Source: Tetraselmis striata | Lineage: Eukaryota > Chlorophyta > Chlorodendrophyceae > Chlorodendrales > Chlorodendraceae | Assembly (NCBI GenBank): GCA_006384855.1 | Contig: VCJN01000560.1 | Coordinates: 1 to 64,000 of the forward strand | Length of the DNA stretch: 64,000 nt | Direction: 5' to 3' | Shown: one piece after another, positions 12,121 to 23,229 of the stretch | Layout of the letters: each line of letters begins with the position of its first letter | How positions within the stretch are numbered: position 1 is the stretch's first letter | Position numbers and translations under genes: made by a program | The notes under the pieces: generated by a model | Told to the model about the DNA's origin: nothing | The model's database searches: none | The model's input: the letters and a program-made list of their open reading frames with translations, nothing else

Positions 12121-12660
12121 ATCACACGACTTCTCCGCGTGTATTTCAAGTCACGCAGAAAAGGCCAAAACCGGGCTCGCGCACAATCTCGGCGGCTAGA
12201 TAGAGAAAAACTGCCCACTGATTGCACCACCCGACTTCGTGCCGGCTTGCCGCCCCCGGTACATGCGGGTACCCGTATGTAGTACCTCGGTCGTAGCCAC
12301 TGCTTGATGACATTTGGCGGGATTGCGCCACTACGGCTAGGCGAGCGCGGCGGCTTGCCCGCCGCAGCTCGCGCAGCCGTGGCGCCGCAAATCGTAGGGT
12401 AGTATTATTTTATTAAAGACTACGTGTCAGCCATATCGCATTGGTCTGCCGGTAGCGGTACCACACCCCGACGGAGATTTAGTGAGTACAGGGGAGATTG
12501 TAGAGTAATTAGCGACTATTACTCGCTACGAATTATAGTCGCTACCGGTACTGGTAGTCGCTACCCCACAAGATATGCACGCTACACCCGCCGGCATACA
12601 TACAACGAGTCGTCGCGACAGGGCTTGCGCACAATCTCGGCGGCTGAAGAAGAATAATAG
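12121..12660 (+). repeat. Repeat C, forward copy
   Basis: The motif GCGCACAATCTCGGCGGCT occurs near 12178 and again near 12629, a period of about 450 bp. The block includes GGCTTGCCGCCCCCGGTACA and GTAGCCACTGCTTGATGA, matching 8311-8880 inverted and 22319-23000 in the same direction. The run of CGCTACCGGTACTGGTAGTCG is the type of sequence into which copia E1 inserted at 15668/22319. Confidence 0.7.
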
Positions 12661-15625
12661 TTTAAGTGCTCTGGGACTGATGTCTACCTTTGTCTTGATG
12701 TCGTCGAGCCCATGCGCATGCATAATACTTCTATGCCGCATTATCCGGGTACTATAAGGCGTGCGGCCGTGTAAACCATGCCTAGGGCAACAATCTGCGG
12801 CGGGGCGCAACAATCTGGGGCTTTACGTAAGCCAATGTGAAGTTCTCAGGCGAGCACCTTGCTAGCAATCGGATTTTGTCATACAAGTATGCAACAAATA
12901 CTTGGACAAGGAAAGTGTTCCAGCCGTGTAGGCATTTACTCCTGCCAAAGGCAACAATTTCCGGTGCAGCACAGCAATCTAGGGCTCGCCGTTGCAAATA
13001 TGATGTTAGTACATGAGGGTGTGGCTATTTATCTGTGTCTTATCGTCGAGCCCATGAGCATGCATAATACTTCTGTATGCCGCATTATCCGGGTACTGCA
13101 AGGCGTGCAGCCGTGTATGGAGTTAGAACATGCCTAAGGCAACAATCTGCGGCGGGGCGCAACAATCTAGGGCGTTCAATCCTAAGCCAAAGTGAAGTTC
13201 TCGGGCGAGCACCTCGCTAGCAGTCGTACTTTCTCGTCAAGCCTATGCGCTTTTGTCATACAAGTATGCAACAAATACCCAGACATGGAAGGTGTTTCAG
13301 CCGTGTAGGCAGTTACCGCCTGCCGAAGGCAACAATCTGCGGCGCAGCGCAACAATCTAGGGCCCGCCGTCGCGAATATGATGTACCTAGATAGGGGGTG
13401 TGGCTATCCACGAGTTTCTTGTCGTCGAGCCCCTGCGCATGCATAATACTTCTGTACGCCGCATTATCCGGGTACTGCAAGGCGTGCAGCCGTGTATGGA
13501 GTTAGAACATGCCTACGGCAACAATCTGCGGCGGGGCGCAACAGTCTAGGGCGTTCAATCCTAAGCCAAAGTGAAGTTCTCGGGCGAGCGCCTCGCTAGC
13601 AGTCGTACTTTCTCGTCAAGCCTATGCACTTTTGTCATACAAGTATGCAACAAATACCCGGACTTGGAAGGTGTTTCAGCCGTGGAGGCAGTTACCGCAT
13701 GCCGAAGGCAACAATCTGCGGCGCAGCGCAACAATCTAGGCCTCGCCGTCGCGAATATGATGTACCTAGGGGTGTAACTATCCACGAGTTTCTTGTCGTC
13801 GAGCCCATGCGCATGCATAATACTTCTGTATGCCGCATTATCCGGGTACTGCAAGGCGTGCAGCCGTGTATGGATTTAAAACATGCCTACGGCAACAATC
13901 TGCGACGGGGCGCAACAATATCGGACGTTCAGTCCTAAGCCAAAGTGAAGTTCTCGGGCGAGCACCTCCCTAGCAGTCGTACTTTCTCGTCAAGCCTATG
14001 CGCTTTTGTCATACAAGTATGCAACAAATACCCGGACAAGGAAAGTGTTTCAGCCATGTAGGCATTTACCGCCTGCCGAAGGCAACAATCTGCGGCGCAG
14101 CGCAACAATCTAGGGCTCGCCGTCGCGAATATGATGTACCTAGGAGTGTAACTATCCACGAGTTTCTTGTCGTCGAGCCCTTGCGCATGCATAATACTTC
14201 TGTATGCCGCATTATCCGGGTACTGTAAGGCGTGCAGCCGTGTATGGATTTAGAGCATGCCTAAGGCAACAATTTGCGGCGCAGCCTGCCGAAGGCAACA
14301 ATCTGCGGCGCAGCGCAACAATCTAGGCCTCGCCGTCGCGAATATGATGTACCTACGGGTGTAACTATCCACGAGTTTCTTGTCGTCGAGCCCATGCGCA
14401 TGCATAGTATTTCTATATGCCGCATTATCCGGGTACTGTACGGCTTGCAGCCGTAAATGGATTTAACATATGCCTAAGGCAACAATCTGCGACGGGGCGC
14501 AACAATCTAGGGCGTTTAAGCCAAAGTGAAGTTCTCGGGCGGGCACCTCGCTAGCAGTCGTACTTTCTCGTCAAGCCTATGCGCTTTTGTCATACAAGTA
14601 TGCAACAAATACCCGGACAAGGAAAGTGTTTCAGCCATGTAGGCATTTACCGCCTGCCGAAGGCAAATCTGCGGCGCAGCGCAACAATCTAGGGCTCGCC
14701 GTCGCGAATATGATGTACCTGTAGGGGTGTGGCTATCCACGAGTTTCTTGTCGTGGAGCCCTTGCGCATGCATAATACTTCTGTATGTCGCATTATCCGG
14801 GTACTGTAAGGCGTGCAGCCGTGTATGGATTTAGAACATGCCTAAGGCAACAATTTGCGGCGCAGCCTGCCGAAGGCAACAATCTGCGGCGCAGCGCAAC
14901 AATCTAGGCCTCGCCGTCGCGAATATGATGTACCTACGGGTGTAACTATCCACGAGTTTCTTGTCGTCGAGCCCATGCGCATGCATAGTATTTCTATATG
15001 CCGCATTATCCGGGTACTGTACGGCTTGCAGCCGTAAATGGATTTAACATATGCCTAAGGCAACAATCTGCGACGGGGCGCAACAATCTAGGGCGTTTAT
15101 ATAGTACTAAGCCAAAGTGAAGTTCTCGGGCGAGCACCTCGCTAGCAGTCGTACTTTCTCGTCAAGCCTATGCGCTTTTGTCATACAAGTATGCAACAAA
15201 TACCCGGACAAGGAAAGTGTTTCAGCCATGTAGGCATTTACCGCCTGCCGAAGGCAAATCTGCGGCGCAGCGCAACAATCTAGGGCTCGCCGTCGCAAAT
15301 ATGATGTACCTGTAGGGGTGTACCTGTCCACGAGTTTCTTGTCGTGGAGCCCATGCGCATGCATAATACTTCTGTATGTCGCATTATCCGGGTACTGTAA
15401 GGCGTGCCGCCGTATATGGATACATTAAAACATGCCTACGGCAACAATCTGCGCGCGGCAGGGTGCAACAATCTAAGGTTTTTCGCAAGCCAATGTGAAG
15501 TTCTCGGGCGAGCACCTCGCTAGAAGTCGTACTCTCGTCAAGCCTATGCGCTTTTGTCATACAAGTATGCAAGAAATACCCTGACAAGGGAAGTGTTTCA
15601 GCCAGGTAGGCAGTTACCGTGCATG
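12661..15625 (-). repeat. Satellite A array, inverted, about 9 units
   Basis: The marker CATGCATAATACTTCT recurs near 12716, 13059, 13438, 13812, 14186, 14399, 14767, 14980 and 15358. Most spacings are 342-380 bp, with two short units of about 213 bp. The orientation is opposite to 6807-8310. Units near 13000-14200 are strongly alike, suggesting recent homogenisation. Confidence 0.88.
14186..15347 (-). repeat. 581-bp higher-order duplication within satellite A
   Basis: A long plus a short A unit (about 367 and 214 bp) is repeated as a pair. Markers at 14186 and 14399 recur at 14767 and 14980, both offset by exactly 581. Sequence between the two copies is almost identical, including the unusual joined AACAATTTGCGGCGCAGCC. 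Confidence 0.85.
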
Positions 15626-15668
15626 CCTAACGCAACAATCCTTACTCGCTACCAGTACTCGCTACCGG

Positions 15669-16186
15669 TGTTGAATTATGGGCGTGAGGGGAAAGAACGA
15701 CTGTCTCTTACAACGGGTCGCGCCCTGCCTTTATACCCGCGCATGCCATGGTACGCGCGCCACCCATGAGCGCATCCGCCACCTTGCGCCATCGCGCGCT
15801 GACTGTATTCTCCAGTACTTAATGCATATGTGCGAGCCTGAGTATTGGCATTATCTATGTCCGTACAATACAGTATCCGTTGGTGCATCGGCCGATATCC
15901 TGCAGTATATTCTGCATCGGCTGATATCCTGCAGTATATTCTAGTACTGCATGGCGCCCACCATTGATACTCAGCAGTACCGGAATCTTGATTGTGCTCG
16001 CACGGGCGTCCTCGTACTCGTAGATGTACAGCCGCTCCGCGATGTACGTCTGCTGCCGGAGATGTACTCGCGTCCTCGTAATCGTAGCCGTACGATCGCT
16101 CCGCCGTCTACAGGTACTGCTGAGTGTGCAGGCGTCAAGGCTCCCAACAGCCGGTCAAACGCCTGCAAGACTGGTATCAAACAACA
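15669..16186 (-). mobile_element. E1 3' LTR
   Basis: On the plus strand this runs from TGTTGAATTATGGG to GGTATCAAACAACA, the reverse complement of the family LTR. It is the long form with two 29-bp units, followed by the inverted polypurine tract. Confidence 0.95.
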
Positions 16187-16195
16187 CCCCCACTC
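16187..16195 (-). promoter_or_regulatory. E1 polypurine tract
   Basis: GAGTGGGGG on the minus strand, directly next to the 3' LTR. This is the expected plus-strand primer site, and the same tract precedes the 3' LTR of E2, E3 and E4. Confidence 0.8.
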
Positions 16196-16207
16196 GCCAT
16201 GCAGTCA

Positions 16208-19200
16208 TCACGCGCCCAACATCTGCATGGCGAACTCCGCGTGCTTCAGCCTTCCCAGAGCCTTGGTGAGTGCATCCGCAACCATCTGTGCAGTCGGGCA
16301 GTACTCAATTGCCACCTCCCCGCTGAGCACCTTCTCCCGTGTGAAGTGGTACTTGATGGCGATGTGCTTGCTGCGACCATGGGTCATGGGGTTGCGCGTC
16401 AGCGCAATGCAGCTCTGGTTGTCCTCGAAGATCACTGTGGCCTCGGACTGAGCACAACACAGCTCGCGCAGCAGCTCGCGCAAGAACAGCGCCTCGCACA
16501 CAGCAGCACACAACGCCATGTACTCCGCCTCTGCCGTTGACAGCGCCACAGTGGCCTGCAGCTGCGACTTCCAACTCACTGCAGCTCCACAAAGCATGAA
16601 GACGAAGCCAGTGGTGGAGCGTCGTGACACCACATCTCCAGCCCAGTCGGCGTCGCAGTACCCGTGCAGTAGGCCGTCAGCCTTGCCCCCACTGAAGGTC
16701 AGCCCCAGGGTTTTGGTACCCTTCAGGTATCGCAGGACTCGCTTGGCAGCCTGCCAGTGGCGCTCTTCAGGCTTGGCCATCACCCTGCACAACTTGCTCA
16801 CAGCTTCGGCAATGTCGGGGCGGGTAGCCACCATCGCGTACAGCAGGCTGCCCACAAGGGCCTGATAGGGCATCTCAGCAGCCAACGGCTTGTTGCTACC
16901 GGGGACATCGGCACCAACCTCCGCTGGGGTGCTCACAGCGTAAGCGTCAGCAAGGTTGAACTTGTGCACCATGTCATCAATGTACTTGGCCTGATGCACC
17001 TTCAGCGTCGCATTGTCCCAGTCTCGCTCCACCGCCATGCCTAGCGCCCAGGCACAGACGCCCAAGTCCTTGATGTCAAAGCGGGCGCCTAAAGCCGTCT
17101 TGAAATCCGCGGCCCATACTGCGTCCTTGAAGGCAAAGATCATGTCGTCCACGTACACCACCAGGATGCAGATCAACTGCCCACCCTGCCAGTAGACGTA
17201 CGCACCAGGGTCGGACTTGAGCTGCTGAAACCCGTAGCACACCAAGAACTTATGCAAGGTGTTGTGCCAATTTCGGGGTGATTGCTTCAGCCCGTACAGG
17301 CTCTTCAACAAGCGCAAGACCATGGGCCGCCCTCTTGCATCGTACTGCTCATAGCCAGGCGGCGGCCTCATGTAGATCTCCTCCTCCACTGGAGCATACA
17401 GGAACGCCGTGTCGACATCAACCTGATGGATACTCCAACCGTATTGTACTGCAATCGCAAACAGCACTCGGATAGTGGTGAACTTCACGGTCGGTGCAAA
17501 AGTCTCTGCATAGTCGATGCCATGTCGTTGACGGCAGCCTTGGACAACCAGTCGGGCCTTGAAGCGCGCGATACTGCCATCAGCGTTGTATTTGACCTTG
17601 AATACCCATTTGCTAGGAATGGCTGTTCGCTCCTCTGGTAACTCGCACACCACCCACGTGCCCTGCTCCAACGAGTTGAATTCTGACTCTACGGCTTGCG
17701 CCCATTGCTCCTTGAACGGTCCGGACAGGGCCTGCTTGAGCGTGATGGGCTCATCGACACCCTGTGTCACTGCCGCGAATGCGGCGGCCATCATAGCTGC
17801 AGCGTCGTCGTTGGGGTTTTCCGGATGCACGACCCACCATTGCCCAGGAGCTCGGCGAGAACGAGCAGGGTAGGGGTCCCTCTCAGCACGCTGGACTATA
17901 GGTTCCTCTTGCCCGCCATCGTCGGTTCCCTCGTTCGTCTCCAACTGGGTCAGCTCCAGCGTGGGTTGCTGCGGTCCAAGTTCCAGTTCCTCCGCAGTCA
18001 GTGGCTCCTCCTCAATCTCAAGCTCCTCCTCAACGTCGTCCGTTTCATCCACGACACGCCGGGGAGCCTTGGTTATCTCTTGCACCCGTGATGCGTCGGA
18101 CTTGCTGCCAACCCCGCTGCTATCGAGAAGTGCCTGGTATTGGGGGAACATCTCAAGGCTTGCAGCAGCATCGCCCCCACTGCCCCCCTTGCTGCTGGAA
18201 GCCGCATCACGCCAACCCTCATCGAAAATCACATTCCGACTTGCAACCACGCGGCGAGTAGCTGGGTTCCACACCAAGTAGGTGTGAGATTCCTGCCCAT
18301 AACCAACGAAGACCCCGCGAAAGGCCTTGGCGTCAAGCTTCCGCCTATTCCCGGCATCCACGTGCACATACGCTGGACAGCCGAACACCCGCAACCCAGC
18401 CACATCTGGGGTCTTGCCAGTGTGACGCCGGTAGGGAACAGAACCGACACCCCGGCTGTAGACATTGTTGCGGATGTGCATCGCGGCACAGAAGGCCAGC
18501 GCCCAGAACTCACGACCCAGGCCAGCATGTAGAAGCATAGCCACCGTCATCTCGGACAGAGTAAGCCACATACGCTCCTGCAGACCATTCTGCCATTGGC
18601 AGTATGGCGCAGAAAACTCAGGAACGAAGTGCAGGCCATCGCATGCAGATCGAAAATCCGCACTCTGGAAGACTGAGTCGTTGTCCAATCTCAGGCGAGC
18701 TGTACTCTTGTCGTATCCGAATCGGGGATGCACGCGCCTGATAGCGCGCACCACCAACAGCAGAGCCCTCGGAGCCTCATCCTTGGACTTCATGAACACC
18801 ACCCAGCCGTATGCCGAGTAGTAGTCAGTCATCCCAAACACGTAACGGAACCCGCCAATGGACGTCACACCCACTGGCCCCCAGATGTCACCTCCAAATT
18901 TCTGCAGTGGCCCAGTAGGACGCTTTGACGCAATGCGCGACCGCGGCTGTTCGTGAGACTTCGCCAACGCGCAACAGTCACAAAACGGCAGTATCTCATC
19001 CTTCGCGAACGTGATCCCCGAGACGCTCTCCGCAAGCAAACGATCCATGCCTGCAGCATGCAGATGGCCAAGACGTCTGTGCCACAGCAACTTTGACAAC
19101 TTCCCACAAGCTTGCAGCGCAACAACATCCGCAGGGCTGGGCGCACGCCCGCTCTTTAGTATTCTGCTGCGGAAAGCGTACAAGTTGCTTCCCGGAGCGC

Positions 19201-20842
19201 GCCCGATAGGGACCGTCATATCACGGCCAGCAGAGCGCAAGACCATGGAGTCTCCGTTGGCCGTGTAATGAAACGAAGCGCCACGCTCCTGCGCCAACCG
19301 CTGGCTAAACAACCTGCGGTAGCCATGCTTTGTTTTGCCCGGCAAGTCCGGGACATGCAGAACCCCACGAAGCACACTGCGTACTTCGCCGCCATCGGCT
19401 CGAACAACCATCCAGACCGTCCCCCGGCCCACCGCCAGACAGCAAATACCCCCCACCTCAACCGGTGGTGCAAGCTGCTCATACTCCACGAAGCTGTCAG
19501 AGTCAGCCACCATATGCGGATATGCCCCACTGTCCTTCACCCACATGTCCGGGTAGCTTCCGAGATCATCATTCAGCCCCAGCATGCACGCCCCTCGTGC
19601 ATCGACAACAACACTCGCAAGAGCAACCGCATCAAGCAAGTAAGCGGAATCAGACTTGGTTACAACACGGGCAGAGCCGCCCATGCCACCACAGGCACTA
19701 CCCGCCTCATCATCAGACATGCCGAAGCAGTCAGACAGCCCAGACAGCGATATGATCTCATCCATGCTGTGGCTGTCCAGGTCATGCTCGCGCTCATTCG
19801 CCTGAGCAACAGCACCAGCAGCCTCAGCCGGCCGCACATCCTCCTCGGACTCAAACTCCCCTCCGAAGAGGTCATACAGCAGGGTGCCCGGTTCCGGCGC
19901 CCAATCATCCCACTCGTCATCCAGCAGGGACAGCGCAACGCGCTTTGCAGGTGGGGTGTTACCGGCATTCTCAGCCATGAAAGCAACATGCTCCTCCTCC
20001 TCATCAGCAACAAAGGCCGCCGGTGCCGGGTCCGCAGCAGCTTGACGCCTGTTGCCTCTTGGGCGCTGCGGGCAGTCCCGCTTGAAGTGAGGCCCACCGC
20101 ACTGCCAGCATCCACCGCGCAGAGGGGCACCAAGGCGGCGAGGTCCAGATCCATCGCCTGTGGCCAGATGGGCGGAGCGCTTGGTGCCACCACTGGCTAT
20201 GTAGCCCTCCGCAGATGGCTCCGATGCATGGTTCTTCTCAATACGCTTGGAGTAGTTCTGCGCCAGCTTGAGGCAGTCACCCTCCCAGGTGATGGCGCGG
20301 CCCTCATGCTCCGCGGTCACCTGCAGGATACCGATGATGGGCTCGTACTCGGGACGGAGGCCAGCCAGGAACTGAGTCACAACTTGGTTATGTGATGGAG
20401 CTTCAACATCCTCATGCTCCTCAGCCTCAGCCACCAAGTCCAAGAAGGCGTTGTCCAGGCGATGGTAGTATGCCTCCGCAGTCTCGGTGCGCTGTTGACC
20501 GGATTGGAGCACCGCATACATGTCGGAGATCCTGCCGAGATGGCCTCCCTCAAAGCGGGTGCGCAGAGCTGCCCAGGCTTGGCCTCCAGAGGTAGCATTG
20601 TCATTCAGGTGCCGACGGATGACATCCAGGAGCTCCTCGGGGAGCAGCGCAGTCAGGGTTGCATACAGCTTGAAGTGCTGATCAGATGAGGCATGCTCAC
20701 TCATCATCATGGCCTGCTTCATGCCAGTGGCGTTGCAATAGGCCTCCATCTGGTGCCTCCAGCGGCGCCACCCCTTGGTCTGACCAGAGAAAACGGGCGG
20801 CAACGGAATGCGCGGCGCGCGGGCGGACACTCCTTCCGGCAT
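16208..20842 (-). CDS. Copia Gag-Pol polyprotein, intact (E1)
   Basis: One frame of about 1,544 residues from the first ATG (20842). A longer in-frame extension upstream begins at TTG and was not used. Domains in order: UBN2-like Gag (about 1-200); zinc knuckle CWQCGGPHFKRDC (about 245-257, one residue tighter than canonical CCHC); protease DSGAYPHM (about 437); integrase with the H-H-C-C segment (LWHRRLGHLH, CDCC) and DDE positions in DIWGPV, LDNDSVF and QNGLQERM; acidic linker; RT with [10 protein letters not shown] and YVDD (about 1,230); RNase H from DADWAGD (about 1,395). One Lys is missing relative to sister copies at EFNSLEKQG. All catalytic motifs are present, so it is a candidate autonomous element. 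Acts in cytoplasmic particles and, for integrase, the nucleus. Confidence 0.95.
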   Translation of the reverse strand: MPEGVSARAPRIPLPPVFSGQTKGWRRWRHQMEAYCNATGMKQAMMMSEHASSDQHFKLYATLTALLPEELLDVIRRHLNDNATSGGQAWAALRTRFEGGHLGRISDMYAVLQSGQQRTETAEAYYHRLDNAFLDLVAEAEEHEDVEAPSHNQVVTQFLAGLRPEYEPIIGILQVTAEHEGRAITWEGDCLKLAQNYSKRIEKNHASEPSAEGYIASGGTKRSAHLATGDGSGPRRLGAPLRGGCWQCGGPHFKRDCPQRPRGNRRQAAADPAPAAFVADEEEEHVAFMAENAGNTPPAKRVALSLLDDEWDDWAPEPGTLLYDLFGGEFESEEDVRPAEAAGAVAQANEREHDLDSHSMDEIISLSGLSDCFGMSDDEAGSACGGMGGSARVVTKSDSAYLLDAVALASVVVDARGACMLGLNDDLGSYPDMWVKDSGAYPHMVADSDSFVEYEQLAPPVEVGGICCLAVGRGTVWMVVRADGGEVRSVLRGVLHVPDLPGKTKHGYRRLFSQRLAQERGASFHYTANGDSMVLRSAGRDMTVPIGRAPGSNLYAFRSRILKSGRAPSPADVVALQACGKLSKLLWHRRLGHLHAAGMDRLLAESVSGITFAKDEILPFCDCCALAKSHEQPRSRIASKRPTGPLQKFGGDIWGPVGVTSIGGFRYVFGMTDYYSAYGWVVFMKSKDEAPRALLLVVRAIRRVHPRFGYDKSTARLRLDNDSVFQSADFRSACDGLHFVPEFSAPYCQWQNGLQERMWLTLSEMTVAMLLHAGLGREFWALAFCAAMHIRNNVYSRGVGSVPYRRHTGKTPDVAGLRVFGCPAYVHVDAGNRRKLDAKAFRGVFVGYGQESHTYLVWNPATRRVVASRNVIFDEGWRDAASSSKGGSGGDAAASLEMFPQYQALLDSSGVGSKSDASRVQEITKAPRRVVDETDDVEEELEIEEEPLTAEELELGPQQPTLELTQLETNEGTDDGGQEEPIVQRAERDPYPARSRRAPGQWWVVHPENPNDDAAAMMAAAFAAVTQGVDEPITLKQALSGPFKEQWAQAVESEFNSLEQGTWVVCELPEERTAIPSKWVFKVKYNADGSIARFKARLVVQGCRQRHGIDYAETFAPTVKFTTIRVLFAIAVQYGWSIHQVDVDTAFLYAPVEEEIYMRPPPGYEQYDARGRPMVLRLLKSLYGLKQSPRNWHNTLHKFLVCYGFQQLKSDPGAYVYWQGGQLICILVVYVDDMIFAFKDAVWAADFKTALGARFDIKDLGVCAWALGMAVERDWDNATLKVHQAKYIDDMVHKFNLADAYAVSTPAEVGADVPGSNKPLAAEMPYQALVGSLLYAMVATRPDIAEAVSKLCRVMAKPEERHWQAAKRVLRYLKGTKTLGLTFSGGKADGLLHGYCDADWAGDVVSRRSTTGFVFMLCGAAVSWKSQLQATVALSTAEAEYMALCAAVCEALFLRELLRELCCAQSEATVIFEDNQSCIALTRNPMTHGRSKHIAIKYHFTREKVLSGEVAIEYCPTAQMVADALTKALGRLKHAEFAMQMLGA

Positions 20843-21786
20843 GATGATCACAGTGATGGAAATCAACTGCAAAGCGGGACAGAGGCCAAGTCAGCGGTCT
20901 GGTCCTCACAGGGCCAAAAGCCCCCACCACTGCTTGCCGCAGTGGCAACTTTCTCCCACCAGAGATGGTCAACAGAGAGAAACTCGGTCAAAATTTCGAA
21001 ATTGGGGAGAGAAAACAACCGGAGACGCACAAACTTTTAATTACCGGCCGCGATTAATCAACAAACAACCGCGGCCCCGCGGAAATCAATTTACCGGCTA
21101 CGATAAATCGGAAAACCACCGGGAAATCCGGCTAATTTTGATTCTCGTAGATTCGCCTAGAACACGGCGGAAACTACGTCGTTCTCCGGTCGCAGACTGC
21201 TGCTAACTCGGCAACCTGCCTGCCTCGTGACGAGGGTCGATACCACTGGCACAAGACCACGACAGAGCGCTCGACGAGGCCGTCTGCCCCCCCTGTGGCC
21301 GGCGAGGCAGCTCGACACACTCTAACTGGGCGAGCGACAAGCGCACACGAGTCGACACGACTCGAAGCCGGCCCGAGTCGTCGAGAGACTGAAAGGGGCG
21401 TCGGAACGCGGCCCCAGGCGTCGAGAGGCACAGCCGAAACGAAAGAGGTCGACAGCAGCGTCGAGCTGCACAGGCAAACAGCCCCTACGCCCCTACAGGA
21501 CGCCCACTGCCTAGGGAGGCCAGTGTCGAGCAGCGACCTCGCGTCGCAGAAGGCTAACGAGCCCCACGCCCCGTCCCAGGGCGCCCACTGACTGCCACCG
21601 TCAGTGCACCGCTTCTCGCGGCCACGCTCGGCTCTCAGCGAGCGAAAACGAGTCGTTCGAGTCCCCAGCCCAACAGCGCAGGTCCCCTCCCAAGAATCAG
21701 CAGCAAGGGGCGGCGGAAGAACCTGGTTGTGATGCTCCTGTGGTTGGCAGAGGCCGCTCCTTGGCTTGGGAGATGAAGGGAAGCGA
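20843..21786 (-). promoter_or_regulatory. E1 ATG-free leader between PBS and gag
   Basis: About 944 nt of untranslated leader. Reading it by eye, no CAT trinucleotide (ATG on the coding strand) is present before the gag start. A 206-codon frame without an ATG runs through most of it but is frameshifted in E2 and E4, so it is unlikely to be coding. A CTTTGCAG just before gag resembles a 3' splice site, so removal of part of the leader by splicing cannot be excluded. Confidence 0.7.
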
Positions 21787-21800
21787 GGGCCCAACTAACC
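21787..21800 (-). promoter_or_regulatory. E1 PBS (variant with two extra bases)
   Basis: On the minus strand GGTTAGTTGGGCCC abuts the LTR end. It equals the iMet half-tRNA complement GGTTATGGGCCC with two bases added in the middle, which destroys the ATG. Confidence 0.7.
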
Positions 21801-22318
21801 TGTTGAATTATGGGCGTGAGGGGAAAGAACGACTGTCTCTTACAACGGGTCGCGCCCTGCCTTTATACTCGCGCATGCCATGGTACGCGCGCCACCCATG
21901 AGCGCATCCGCCACCTTGCGCCATCGCGCGCTGACTGTATTCTCCAGTACTTAATGCATATGTGCGAGCCTGAGTATTGGCATTATCTATGTCCGTACAA
22001 TACAGTATCCGTTGGTGCATCGGCCGATATCCTGCAGTATATTCTGCATCGGCTGATATCCTGCAGTATATTCTAGTACTGCATGGCGCCCACCATTGAT
22101 ACTCAGCAGTACCGGAATCTTGATTGTGCTCGCACGGGCGTCCTCGTACTCGTAGATGTACAGCCGCTCCGCGATGTACGTCTGCTGCCGGAGATGTACT
22201 CGCGTCCTCGTAATCGTAGCCGTACGATCGCTCCGCCGTCTACAGGTACTGCTGAGTGTGCAGGCGTCAAGGCTCCCAACAGCCGGTCAAACGCCTGCAA
22301 GACTGGTATCAAACAACA
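21801..22318 (-). mobile_element. E1 5' LTR with promoter
   Basis: A 518-bp long-form LTR. TATAAA on the minus strand lies at 21862-21867, about 65 bp before the LTR end, implying a short R-U5. It contains the two ~17-bp TACGAGTACGAGGACGC direct repeats typical of the family. Confidence 0.93.
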
Positions 22319-23000
22319 ACCGATACTGGCACCCTACGATACATATGCACGCTACACGCCTACACCCGCCGACATACGACTAGTCGTCGCGACAGGGATC
22401 GCGCACAATCTCGGCGGTTGAAGATGAATAATAAAACGGCCCCACTGACTGCACTTGATTTTGCTTCGCCTTGCCGTCTCCGGTACTACATACGGGGATA
22501 CTGGTACCCGCCGCATGTTATCTCGGCCGTAGCTACTGCTTGACAACCGCGTGCGACTGCGCCACGGCTGGAAGCGCGCAGGGTTGCCTGCCGCCGCTCA
22601 TGCAGCCGTGGCGCCGTCAATTGTTGCGTAATACTAGTGATAGCAGCATGCAAAAAACAATCTGCCGGTGCTGTACCGCGCCCTGACATTGTAGCCAGAT
22701 TGTAGCCAGATTGTAGCATGCCGTCGTATATCTCTACCACCTAAGGATCTTGCACGCTACGTACCAGTACCCGCCGCCAAACGATGAGTCGCGACAGGTG
22801 AGGCCACTCGCACAGCAGAATCTCGTTGGCTTAAAATATACTGTAACTGCCCGCCACAGATTGCACCCGGTTTCGCTTCGGCGTGCCCGCTTGCGACTAC
22901 ACATAGCGACTATATGTGATATTGTGCAATGCACGGTAGTAATAAGGGTACCCGTATTGCATGCTATGTGTATCCACATGATATAATGTCTGTCCATGCA
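22319..23000 (+). repeat. Repeat C continuation, right of E1
   Basis: ATATGCACGCTACAC, GTCGTCGCGACAGGG and GCGCACAATCTCGGCGG match the 12540-12640 part of repeat C, and GTAGCTACTGCTTGACA follows as in the other copies. A second, weaker unit begins near 22790. No gene is recognisable. Confidence 0.7.
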
Positions 23001-23229
23001 GCGGCATCATACAGTGCAGTTGGGCACTTCATCCATGCAAATCGCAGGCTGCTGTGATATAATATCCAAACTCAGGCGGTGGCGCATGAAGGCGTATGGC
23101 AAGTGAAGCGGTGGCGTGCCGTTGTAAAAACCGCTGTTGACACAATCTACAAAACGCGATCGTGCCGGGGCAAAGATTCCAGTACTTAAGGCAAGTATGC
23201 GAAACCCTAAATTCGTCCTTTTTTCTACA
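23001..23229. other. No recognisable feature
   Basis: Mixed sequence with two GGTGGCG-type motifs near 23080 and 23112. No coding frame, RNA gene or clear repeat unit is seen before the gypsy remnant. Confidence 0.4.

Larger units (their letters stand above)
15669..22318 (-). mobile_element. Complete copia retrotransposon E1
   Basis: A 6,650-bp element with two 518-bp LTRs that differ by eye at one base (C/T in the region before the TATA box), a PBS, a polypurine tract and an uninterrupted gag-pol. The flanks read ACCGG (15664-15668) and ACCGA (22319-22323), a 5-bp target duplication with one mismatch. Repeat C sequence continues across the insertion. Near-identical LTRs indicate a very recent insertion. 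Confidence 0.95.

Noticed and set aside
12661..15625. Regularly spaced repeats as a possible CRISPR array
   Set aside because: Units are ~370 bp and whole units are similar, with no short repeat plus unique spacer pattern. The context is clearly eukaryotic satellite.
19268..20395. 375-codon ORF antisense to gag-protease, with an ATG, open in E1, E2, E4 and other copies
   Set aside because: It mirrors the codon structure of the sense gene, contains no recognisable domain and is open in all copies because the sense sequence is nearly identical. No independent evidence of coding.
21174..21794. 206-codon ORF in the copia leader (E1; also 205 codons at 56617-57234)
   Set aside because: It lacks an ATG, is frameshifted in E2, E3 and E4, and its composition follows the GC-rich leader. 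Not conserved as a reading frame.
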